Source: Croceicoccus sp.
GTDB lineage: Bacteria > Pseudomonadota > Alphaproteobacteria > Sphingomonadales > Sphingomonadaceae
Assembly (NCBI GenBank): GCA_029936705.1
Contig: JAPYSD010000261.1
Location: 1-5,636 of the forward strand
DNA: 5,636 nt
Direction of reading: 5' to 3'
Shown in pieces: positions 1 to 5,410 of the stretch; the stretch's first letter is position 1, and every line of letters begins with the position of its first letter. A model generated the notes under the pieces. That model was given only the letters and a program-made list of their open reading frames with translations, made no database searches and was not told where the DNA came from. The position numbers and the translations under genes are program-made.

Positions 1-157
1 CAGCTTTGGCGGGTGGAAGCGCAGCGCGTTCGGCGACACGAACCAGTACGGCATGGAAGGCATGCGGTTCTGGACCAAGGTCAAGACCGTGACCCAGCGC
101 TGGCCCGACGGCGGTGTCGGCGACGGGGCGAACGCGTTTCTGATCCCCACCTTGTAA
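1..157 (+). CDS. mmsA: Methylmalonate-semialdehyde dehydrogenase (CoA-acylating), C-terminal end
   Basis: Only the last 51 residues are visible; the first complete codon begins at base 2 and the TAA stop is at 155-157. The family oxidises methylmalonate semialdehyde, with NAD and CoA, to propionyl-CoA, the last step of the distal valine pathway, in the cytoplasm. The visible tail has the family's typical end: FGGWKRSAFGD, then YGMEGMRFWTKVKTVTQRWPD, and a final FLIPTL. The GGWK...FGD...G.EG.RF.T..K.V..RWP pattern separates MmsA from other aldehyde dehydrogenases. The catalytic Cys and the Rossmann fold lie upstream of the window. The same-strand genes downstream supply the preceding valine steps, which supports the call. 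Identification from a short tail is still good because this end is strongly conserved. Confidence 0.88.
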   Translation, partial: SFGGWKRSAFGDTNQYGMEGMRFWTKVKTVTQRWPDGGVGDGANAFLIPTL

Positions 158-162
158 TCGCG

Positions 163-223
163 CTCGGCACTATTCCTTCAGGACACCTCCGCGCTATGCG
201 GCGTTGTCAGGAATAGTGCCGAG
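163..223. repeat. 15-bp perfect inverted repeat forming a long hairpin
   Basis: The left arm CTCGGCACTATTCCT (163-177) and right arm AGGAATAGTGCCGAG (209-223) are exact reverse complements separated by 31 nt. Inside, GACA (182-185) can pair with TGTC (205-208) and CCGC (189-192) with GCGG (198-201), so nearly the whole element can fold into one extended hairpin. A 6-bp direct repeat AATCGC lies on each side (156-161 and 226-231); the left copy includes the end of the mmsA stop codon. No T-run follows either arm, so it is not a standard intrinsic terminator. Possible roles are a small palindromic mobile repeat (REP/MITE-like), an mRNA-stabilising or processing hairpin below mmsA, or a Rho-related pause. 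The repeat is directly visible; its role is inference. Confidence 0.85.
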
Positions 224-243
224 GCAATCGCAAAGGAGACGCC

Positions 244-738
244 ATGCCCCCGATCAAGACGGCTGCCAGGATGACCCGCGCGTTGGCCTTCGCCAGCGTA
301 CTGGCGCTGGCCGGCTGCGGAGCGCCATCATCCGACCAGGACGAAGGGCAGGAAACGGAAACCGTCGCCAGTCCCGAACCCAGCCAGGAGACAGCCCCGG
401 CGGCGACGCAGGCAAGGGCGATCCCGGCCGATTTTCGCGGCGACTGGGGCATGAACGCTGCCGATTGCGAGGGGGGCGCGGCCGCCAAGGGCTTGCTTGA
501 GATCAACGCGGACTCGCTCAATTTCTACGAATCGGTCGGAACGCTGAGCGATACGGCGACCGTCGGCCCGAACTCGGTCCAGGGCCTCTTCGCCTTCGAG
601 GGCGAGGGCATGGAGTGGACCCGCGAGATGCGACTGCAATTGCGTGATGACGGGGATGTCCTCGTCCGGACCGAACTGGGTGACGGCGCGATGCCGGGCA
701 CCTTCGAATATCAAAGATGCACGGCGGAAGGGGTATGA
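244..738 (+). CDS. Uncharacterised lipoprotein
   Basis: This encodes 164 residues. The start at 244 is preceded by a strong AAAGGAG (232-238) with a 5-nt spacer; a second Met at residue 10 also lies before the hydrophobic stretch but lacks such a site. Residues 1-24 form a lipoprotein signal peptide (Lys5, Arg9, Arg12, then a hydrophobic core) ending in the lipobox LAGC with the lipidated Cys at 25. Residues 26-59 are an acidic linker rich in Glu, Gln, Ser, Pro and Thr. The folded part, about 60-160, begins IPADFRGDWG and contains GLLEINADSLNFYES and FEGEGMEWTRE, a pattern suggesting a small beta-rich domain. Only two Cys remain after the lipidated one (75 and 159), near the two ends of this domain, and could form a disulfide. 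I cannot assign a named family. The stop overlaps the start of the next lipoprotein gene, so the two are probably translated together and act at the envelope. Confidence 0.85.
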   Translation: MPPIKTAARMTRALAFASVLALAGCGAPSSDQDEGQETETVASPEPSQETAPAATQARAIPADFRGDWGMNAADCEGGAAAKGLLEINADSLNFYESVGTLSDTATVGPNSVQGLFAFEGEGMEWTREMRLQLRDDGDVLVRTELGDGAMPGTFEYQRCTAEGV

Positions 739-1040
739 CCATGAAGCGCGAAGCAACGATGCTGGCCCTGGCGGCCATGGCGCTAGCTGGCTGTACGACC
801 ACGGGCGAACCGGAGCCCGTCCGGATGGGCGCCGATGGCAGCTGCAACGCCGACAGCGTGCAGGACCGCATCGGCCAGGGCGCCACGGCGGAACTGGGCG
901 CGCAGCTCCTGGCGGCAACGGGTGCGCGCACCTTGCGCTGGGCCCCGCCCCGCAGCGCGATGACGATGGACTTCCGGCCCGATCGGCTGACCGTGTCCTA
1001 TGACGATAACATGGCGATCGATCGGATCATCTGCGGATAA
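735..1040 (+). CDS. Peptidase inhibitor I78 family lipoprotein
   Basis: The ATG at 735 overlaps the previous stop (ATGA), giving 101 residues. An alternative ATG at 741 gives 99 residues and sits 7 nt after GGAAGGGG (726-733), so either may be used. Numbered from 741, a short Lys/Arg-containing n-region and hydrophobic core end in the lipobox LAGC with lipidated Cys18. The mature part matches the inhibitor I78 pattern: C35-x-A-x3-Q41-x2-IG, then ARTLRW, then MDFRPDRLTV (76-85) and a terminal IICG with Cys98. The 63-residue Cys35-Cys98 spacing suits the single disulfide known in the I78 elastase inhibitor from Aspergillus. The family binds serine peptidases tightly. A lipid-anchored periplasmic form would plausibly guard envelope proteins, but the target is unknown. 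It is odd to find it between valine-catabolic genes. Domain assignment is confident; inhibitory activity is inferred. Confidence 0.85.
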   Translation: MTMKREATMLALAAMALAGCTTTGEPEPVRMGADGSCNADSVQDRIGQGATAELGAQLLAATGARTLRWAPPRSAMTMDFRPDRLTVSYDDNMAIDRIICG

Positions 1041-1076
1041 GACGCCTGCGACGCCATCAAGAAGAACAGAGGAACC

Positions 1077-2219
1077 ATGACAGGCCAGTTCGACCTTACC
1101 GAAGACCAGAAGGCGATACAGGAGATGGCGCGGCGCTTTGCCGCCGATGCCATCACGCCCCACGCCGCCGAATGGGATGAAAAGAAGATCCTGCCCCGCG
1201 ACACGCTGACCCAAGCGGGCGAGCTGGGCTTCGGCGCTATCTACGTGTCCGAGGAGTCGGGCGGGATCGGGCTGGGCAGGCTGGAATCCGCGCTGATCAT
1301 GGAAGCGCTGGCCTATGGCTGCCCATCGACCAGTGCCTTCATCTCGATCCATAACATGGCCAGCTGGATGATCGATTGCTTCGGCGGTGACGCGGTCAAG
1401 GACAAGTACCTGCCGTCGCTGGTGACGATGGAGAAACTGGCCAGCTATTGCCTGACCGAACCCGGTTCGGGGTCCGATGCCGCCGCGCTGAAAACCAAGG
1501 CGGTCGACAAGGGCGACCACTGGGAAGTGACGGGGTCCAAGCAGTTCATCTCGGGCGGCGGGGTGAACGAGCTTTACGTCACCATGGTCCGCACCGGCGA
1601 GGATGGACCCAAGGGCATCACCTGCATGGTGATCGAAAAGGACATGGAGGGCGTATCCTTCGGCGCGCAGGAAAAGAAGCTGGGATGGAATTCCCAGCCG
1701 ACCGCCGCGCTCATCCTGGACAAGGTGAAGGTGCCCAAGGACAATATCGTCGGCGCCGAAGGGCAGGGCTTTGCCATCGCGATGCAGGGGCTGGACGGCG
1801 GCCGCCTGAACATCGGGGCCTGCTCGTTGGGCGGGGCGCAGCGCGCAATCGACGAGGCACTAGCCTATGTGAAGGATCGGCAGCAGTTCGGCCGCGCCAT
1901 CGCCGATTTCCAGAACACGCAGTTCACGCTGGCCGAAATGGCGGCCGAGCTGGAGGCGGCGCGCGCGCTGCTCTATCTCGCCGCGGCCAAGGTGACGGCG
2001 GGATCGCCCGACAAGACGCGCTTTGCGGCCATGGCCAAGATGATTTCCACCGAGACCGGCAGCAAGGTCGTCGACCGTGCGCTGCAGCTGTTCGGCGGAT
2101 ACGGCTATCTCAAGGAATACCCGGTCGAGAAGCTGTGGCGCGACCTGCGCGTCCACTCGATCCTGGAAGGCACGAACCAGATCATGCGCATGATCGTCGG
2201 GCGGGAGATGGTGCGATGA
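1077..2219 (+). CDS. Isobutyryl-CoA dehydrogenase (acyl-CoA dehydrogenase family)
   Basis: This 380-residue FAD enzyme is the usual length for the family. It oxidises isobutyryl-CoA to methacrylyl-CoA, passing electrons to electron-transfer flavoprotein. The order is N-terminal helices (1-120), the FAD/substrate motif YCLTEPGSGSD (124-134), the middle beta domain, then the C-terminal helical domain with DRQQFG (267-272), FGGYGYLKEYP (339-349) and ILEGTNQIMR (362-371). Glu364 in that last motif is at the catalytic-base position of short-chain and branched-chain members. The stretch EKKLGWNSQPT (199-209) and GGRLNIGACSLGGA (241-254) closely match what I recall of human ACAD8, which favours isobutyryl-CoA over isovaleryl- or butyryl-CoA. 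The start at 1077 has AGAGGA (1068-1073) just upstream. Its stop overlaps the next gene by ATGA. Family is certain; substrate is well supported by motifs and neighbours. Confidence 0.95.
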   Translation: MTGQFDLTEDQKAIQEMARRFAADAITPHAAEWDEKKILPRDTLTQAGELGFGAIYVSEESGGIGLGRLESALIMEALAYGCPSTSAFISIHNMASWMIDCFGGDAVKDKYLPSLVTMEKLASYCLTEPGSGSDAAALKTKAVDKGDHWEVTGSKQFISGGGVNELYVTMVRTGEDGPKGITCMVIEKDMEGVSFGAQEKKLGWNSQPTAALILDKVKVPKDNIVGAEGQGFAIAMQGLDGGRLNIGACSLGGAQRAIDEALAYVKDRQQFGRAIADFQNTQFTLAEMAAELEAARALLYLAAAKVTAGSPDKTRFAAMAKMISTETGSKVVDRALQLFGGYGYLKEYPVEKLWRDLRVHSILEGTNQIMRMIVGREMVR

Positions 2220-3271
2220 GCGAGGTGCTGATCCACACCCATGGCGCCGCCGGCAGCAAGACCGGCCATATCTCGCTGAACCGGCCCAAGGCGATCCATT
2301 CGCTGACGATGGAAATGTGCGAGGCGATGATCGCCGCGCTGCTGGAATGGCGCGATGATGACGGCGTAAAGGCCGTGATCATCGACCACGCCGAGGGCCG
2401 CGGGTTCTGCGCGGGCGGTGACGTGACCCTGCTGCGCAATTCCGCATTGCAGGACGGCGGCGAGTCGGGCCGGGCATTCTTCCATACCGAGTACCAGCTC
2501 AACCACCTGCTGTTCACCTTTCCCAAGCCCGTGGTCGCCTTCAAGGACGGCATCACCATGGGCGGCGGTGTCGGCATTTCGCAGCCTGCACGCTACCGCG
2601 TCGTGACCGAGAATACGCGCTATGCCATGCCCGAAACCGGCATCGGCCTGATCTGCGACGTCGGCGGCGGCTGGTACCTGTCGCGCCTGCCCGGTCAGCT
2701 GGGCAAGTTCCTGGGCCTGACGGGCGCAAGGCTCGACGGGGCGGAATGCCTGTGGGCAGGGCTGGGCACGCATTACCTAGACAGCAGCGCCATGGCCGAG
2801 GCCAAGGCCCGCATCATCGAGCAGCCCGGCCAGATTGAGGAAACGCTGGGCACGCTATCGGTCGAAGCGCCTGAGCCGCGGCTTAAGGGCAACATGGAGC
2901 GGATCGACCGCCTGTTCGCGGGCGATACGCTGGCCGAGATCATGGACGCGCTCGAGGCTGATGGCAGCGAGTGGGCGTCCAAGGAATTCAAGACCCTGCG
3001 CGGCAAGAGCCCCATGACCTGCGAACTGGTCCTGCAGCAATTGCGCGAAGGGGCAGAGGCAGGCACCTTTGCCGACAACATGGCGATGGAGTACCGCGCC
3101 GCAGGCCGCGCCATCATGCTTCCCGACTTCGCCGAGGGCGTGCGCGCCCTGATCGTCGACAAGACGGGCGATCCCAAATGGAACCCCGCCACGGTCGCCG
3201 AGATCGATCCTAACGCGGTCGATGCGGTCTTCGCACCGCTCCCGCCCGAACAGGAATGGAAACCGCTATGA
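2216..3271 (+). CDS. 3-hydroxyisobutyryl-CoA hydrolase (enoyl-CoA hydratase/isomerase superfamily)
   Basis: The 351-residue protein begins at the ATG overlapping the dehydrogenase stop (ATGA). It is about 90 residues longer than a plain enoyl-CoA hydratase, as expected for the hydrolase subfamily that releases free 3-hydroxyisobutyrate and CoA. The crotonase core shows ISLNRPKAIHSL (19-30), the CoA-binding and oxyanion region RGFCAGGD (62-69), and DGITMGGGVG (111-120). The segment YAMPETGIGLICDVGGGWY (136-154) contains Glu140 and Asp148, which align with the two catalytic acids of human HIBCH. The C-terminal extension carries MEYRAAGRAI, then DFAEGVRALIVDK followed by DPKWNP, the HIBCH-type lid region. 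Cytoplasmic, third step of the block. It is conceivable that it accepts related 3-hydroxyacyl-CoAs, but the neighbours point to valine. Confidence 0.95.
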   Translation: MSEVLIHTHGAAGSKTGHISLNRPKAIHSLTMEMCEAMIAALLEWRDDDGVKAVIIDHAEGRGFCAGGDVTLLRNSALQDGGESGRAFFHTEYQLNHLLFTFPKPVVAFKDGITMGGGVGISQPARYRVVTENTRYAMPETGIGLICDVGGGWYLSRLPGQLGKFLGLTGARLDGAECLWAGLGTHYLDSSAMAEAKARIIEQPGQIEETLGTLSVEAPEPRLKGNMERIDRLFAGDTLAEIMDALEADGSEWASKEFKTLRGKSPMTCELVLQQLREGAEAGTFADNMAMEYRAAGRAIMLPDFAEGVRALIVDKTGDPKWNPATVAEIDPNAVDAVFAPLPPEQEWKPL

Positions 3272-4050
3272 GCTATGAAACGATCCTTGTCGAAACGCGC
3301 GATGCCGTCACGCTGGTGACGCTCAACCGGCCAAAGGCGCTGAACGCGCTGAATACGCAGGTGCTGGCCGACCTTGTCGATGCGTTCGCCGCTTATGAAG
3401 CGGACGACAGCCAGCGATGCCTGGTGCTGACCGGCAGCGGCGACAAGGCGTTCGCCGCAGGCGCCGACATCAAGGAAATGCTCGACAAGCAGGCGGCCGA
3501 TTTCTTCCTCGAGGATTTCTTCGCTGGCTGGACCGCCGACCTTGTCAAGAAGACGCGCAAGCCGTGGATCGCGGCGGTCAACGGCTTTGCGCTGGGCGGC
3601 GGTTGCGAACTGGCGATGATGGCCGATTTCATCCTCGCCGCGGATACGGCGAAGTTCGGGCAGCCCGAAATCAAGCTGGGTGTCGCCCCTGGCATGGGCG
3701 GATCGCAGCGGCTGACCCGCGCGATCGGCAAGTCCAAGGCGATGGAGATGTGCCTTACCGGCCGGATGATGGGCGCCGAGGAAGCAGAGCGTGCCGGCCT
3801 GGTCGCTCGCATCGTTCCCGCGGACGAATTGCTGGACGATGCGTTGAAAACGGCGGCTGCGATTGCCGCCATGCCGCCGATGGCCGCGATGATGAACAAG
3901 GAAATGGTCCACATGGCGTTTGAGACGACGCTGGACCAGGGCCTGGTCGCCGAACGGCGCATGTTCCAGATCCTGGCCGCGACCGAGGACAAGGCCGAGG
4001 GCATGTCCGCGTTCGTCGAGAAGCGCGAAGGACAATGGAAAGGGCGCTAA
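3268..4050 (+). CDS. Enoyl-CoA hydratase, probably methacrylyl-CoA hydratase
   Basis: The ATG at 3268 overlaps the hydrolase stop (ATGA) and gives 260 residues, the normal family length. An in-frame ATG at 3256 would add four residues, but AGGA directly abuts it, so it lacks a usable spacer, whereas 3268 has GGA 7 nt upstream. The crotonase fold shows LVTLNRPKALNALN (16-29), KAFAAGADIKEM (60-71) for CoA binding and the oxyanion hole, GFALGGGCELAMMAD (106-120) with Glu114, and FGQPEIKLGVAPGMGG (130-145) with Glu134. These two Glu match the catalytic pair of mitochondrial crotonase (Glu144/Glu164), so hydratase activity is expected rather than only isomerase. Within this set it would add water to methacrylyl-CoA, giving 3-hydroxyisobutyryl-CoA for the adjacent hydrolase. 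It could also serve general short-chain beta-oxidation; substrate is inferred from context. Confidence 0.93.
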   Translation: MSYETILVETRDAVTLVTLNRPKALNALNTQVLADLVDAFAAYEADDSQRCLVLTGSGDKAFAAGADIKEMLDKQAADFFLEDFFAGWTADLVKKTRKPWIAAVNGFALGGGCELAMMADFILAADTAKFGQPEIKLGVAPGMGGSQRLTRAIGKSKAMEMCLTGRMMGAEEAERAGLVARIVPADELLDDALKTAAAIAAMPPMAAMMNKEMVHMAFETTLDQGLVAERRMFQILAATEDKAEGMSAFVEKREGQWKGR

Positions 4051-4059
4051 GACGCCCTT
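4040..4059 (+). other. Small hairpin spanning the hydratase stop codon
   Basis: AAGGGCG (4040-4046) and CGCCCTT (4053-4059) are perfectly complementary around a 6-nt loop that contains the TAA stop. The downstream bases are CGGTTAAG with no T-run, so it is not a convincing terminator. It could slow or process the transcript between the hydratase gene and mmsB, whose own ribosome binding site lies 15 nt further on. The pairing is visible; any function is speculative. Confidence 0.4.
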
Positions 4060-4087
4060 CGGTTAAGAACAAGAGAGGATTTGAAGC

Positions 4088-4957
4088 ATGAAGATCGCCT
4101 TCATCGGCCTAGGCAACATGGGCGGCGGCATGGCCGCGAATCTGGCGAAAGCAGGCCATGAGGTGCGCGCTTTCGACCTTAGCGAGACCGCATTGGCGCA
4201 TGCGCGTGACGCGGGATGCACCGGTTTCGGCTCGGCCCGGGAAGCGGTGCAGGGCGTTGATGCGGTGGTTTCCATGCTGCCCAACGGCCAGATCGTCGAC
4301 AAGGTCTACACCGACGAGGTGATCGGACACGCACCTGCGGGAGCGCTGCTGATCGATTGTTCAACCATCGACGTGGCGACCGGGCGCAAGGTGATCGAGG
4401 CTGCCGCAAAGGCGGGCCACGACATGGTCGATGCGCCCGTATCGGGCGGCATCGCGGCGGCGAACGGCGGAAACCTGACCTTCATGGTGGGCGGCACCGA
4501 CAGCGCCTTCGAACGCGCCGAGGCAGTGCTAGAACCGATGGCCAAGGCGGTGATCCGCGCCGGTGACGCCGGTGCAGGGCAGGTGGCCAAGATGTGTAAC
4601 AACATGCTGCTGGCCTGCCACATGATCGGCACCTGCGAGGCGCTCAAGCTGGCGGAACGCAATGGTCTCGCCATGGACAAGTTTCACGAGATCAGCTCGA
4701 AATCGACCGGCTATTGCTGGTCGCTCAACGACTACACGCCGGCGCCCGGTGTCGGGGCGTCCAGCCCTGCGGACAACGGCTATGCGGGCGGGTTCGCCGT
4801 GGCGCTGATGCTCAAGGATCTGAAGCTGGCGATGGACGCGGCCGAACGCAGCGGGGCCAAGGTGGACCTAGGCAGCAAGGCGGCGGAAATCTACGCAGCC
4901 GCAGACGCGGCAGGCCTTGGCGGCAAGGACTTCGGAGCGATCTTCGAGACGCTCTAA
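4088..4957 (+). CDS. mmsB: 3-hydroxyisobutyrate dehydrogenase
   Basis: This 289-residue enzyme oxidises 3-hydroxyisobutyrate to methylmalonate semialdehyde, the substrate of MmsA. The start at 4088 follows AGAGGA (4074-4079) with an 8-nt spacer. The N-terminal Rossmann fold has IGLGNMGGGMAANL (6-19), and Asp30 at the end of the second strand suggests NAD rather than NADP. DAPVSGGIAAANGG (115-128) is the family's substrate-binding loop. GAGQVAKMCNNMLL (162-175) supplies the catalytic Lys168 and Asn172, and the C-terminal helical domain has MLKDLKLAMD (241-250) with Lys243. The segment around 208-235 (TGYCWSL through NGYAGGF) is typical of the HIBADH branch rather than tartronate semialdehyde or glyoxylate reductases. 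It is the last gene of the + strand series. Its TAA stop overlaps the opposing PilZ gene's stop, so no room remains for a terminator between them. Confidence 0.95.
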   Translation: MKIAFIGLGNMGGGMAANLAKAGHEVRAFDLSETALAHARDAGCTGFGSAREAVQGVDAVVSMLPNGQIVDKVYTDEVIGHAPAGALLIDCSTIDVATGRKVIEAAAKAGHDMVDAPVSGGIAAANGGNLTFMVGGTDSAFERAEAVLEPMAKAVIRAGDAGAGQVAKMCNNMLLACHMIGTCEALKLAERNGLAMDKFHEISSKSTGYCWSLNDYTPAPGVGASSPADNGYAGGFAVALMLKDLKLAMDAAERSGAKVDLGSKAAEIYAAADAAGLGGKDFGAIFETL

Positions 4958-5289
4958 CCCTCGCTCTCGGGCAGTTCCTCTCCCGACGGCGCGCGCAGGA
5001 TGGGCGCGCCGCCGCGGTAGAGGTGCTCCAGCACCACGCGGTGCAGCGGGCGCTTGAACTCCACGCCATAGAACGACCCCTCGTTCCAGCAGATGCGCGC
5101 CGGAAAGGCGGAGATGTGCCCCATGGTGAGCATGATGTCCGCCCCGATCGGAAGCTGGTACATGCGCTCCAGCAGGCGGCAGCCCTTGGGCGAAAGGTCG
5201 ATGATGATGGCCGCCCGCTCGCGTCCGTTGCTGACGCGGTAGAGCCCGTGGACGGTTACTCGCGAGCGGTCTTCGATGCGCAGGTTCAT
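4954..5289 (-). CDS. PilZ-domain protein
   Basis: The 111-residue protein is read leftward, with GGGAG (5299-5295 on the - strand) 5 nt before the ATG. PilZ features are the motif D31-L-S33-P-K-G36 (DxSxxG), a hydrophobic strand before it (AAIIID), then ARICWNEGSFYGVEFKRPL (64-82), the W...G..F strand pair usual in PilZ barrels. Arg4 and Arg8 make an RxxxR, but Arg10 rather than Arg8 directly precedes the first strand, so it is uncertain that the c-di-GMP-binding arginines are properly placed. A single-domain PilZ protein of this size would act in the cytoplasm as a c-di-GMP receptor or a partner-binding adaptor; the target cannot be told from the sequence. The last 20 residues (GAPILRAPSGEELPESEG and nearby) look like a flexible acidic tail. 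No functional tie to the valine genes is evident. Confidence 0.78.
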   Translation of the reverse strand: MNLRIEDRSRVTVHGLYRVSNGRERAAIIIDLSPKGCRLLERMYQLPIGADIMLTMGHISAFPARICWNEGSFYGVEFKRPLHRVVLEHLYRGGAPILRAPSGEELPESEG

Positions 5290-5324
5290 GGCGGCTCCCG
5301 GCTATAGTGGCGCGTGCGCTCTAA

Positions 5325-5372
5325 CACCGCTCCGCGCGGTGCAGCAGCGCGGGGGCGCAGTTTTCCCCCGTG
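5325..5372. repeat. Cluster of overlapping short inverted repeats in the gap upstream of the PilZ gene
   Basis: The 104-bp gap (5290-5393) contains several alternative stems. CACCGC (5325-5330) pairs with GCGGTG (5336-5341). CCGCGC (5332-5337) pairs with GCGCGG (5347-5352). CGCGGGGG (5348-5355) pairs with CCCCCGTG (5365-5372) with one G-T pair and a loop holding TTTT. The first two stems share 5336-5337 and the last two share 5348-5352, so they are mutually exclusive. They would lie in the leader of the PilZ gene if transcription comes from the right. GC-rich DNA gives such stems by chance, so function is uncertain. Confidence 0.4.
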
Positions 5373-5380
5373 TATCTGCG

Positions 5381-5410
5381 GCGCCTGCCGCGGTTACAGC
5401 AGGCGCTTTT
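5381..5410 (+). terminator. Possible intrinsic terminator, + strand orientation
   Basis: GCGCCTGC (5381-5388) and GCAGGCGC (5399-5406) are perfect reverse complements with a 10-nt loop, followed directly by TTTT (5407-5410). The order stem then T-run fits termination of rightward transcription, for example read-through from mmsB past the PilZ gene. The element overlaps the end of the leftward reading frame, whose stop lies in the loop. The T-run is short and there is no + strand gene immediately before it, so the call is tentative. Confidence 0.35.

Noticed and set aside
163..231. The 15-bp inverted repeat as an intrinsic terminator for mmsA
   Set aside because: No T-run follows the stem on either strand and the loop is long; recorded as a repeat instead.
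328..931. Two overlapping - strand frames opposite the lipoprotein genes
   Set aside because: Compositionally shadow-like, and the + strand frames have clear signal peptides and ribosome sites.
783..1520. A 245-residue - strand frame across the I78 gene and the start of the dehydrogenase gene
   Set aside because: It crosses two real + strand genes and shows no family motif.
1448..2215. An upstream extension of the hydrolase frame within the dehydrogenase gene
   Set aside because: The translated extension is Arg/Gly-rich shadow sequence. Similarity to HIBCH starts only after the ATG at 2216, which overlaps the upstream stop.
2773..4035. A 420-residue open frame on the - strand opposite the hydrolase and hydratase genes
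   Set aside because: It lies antisense to two well-supported enzymes with intact motifs, and its translation is rich in Arg, Ala, Gly and His with no recognisable domain. Long antisense frames are expected in GC-rich coding DNA.
4714..5307. A 197-residue + strand frame running from mmsB across the PilZ gene
   Set aside because: It is out of frame with mmsB, antisense to the PilZ gene and has low-complexity Arg/Gly composition.
5301..5329. Possible - strand promoter: TATAGC (5306-5301) with a weak TGTTAG upstream
   Set aside because: The spacing to the -35-like element is about 14 nt, the -35 match is poor, and a start below this -10 would exclude the good GGGAG ribosome site of the PilZ gene.
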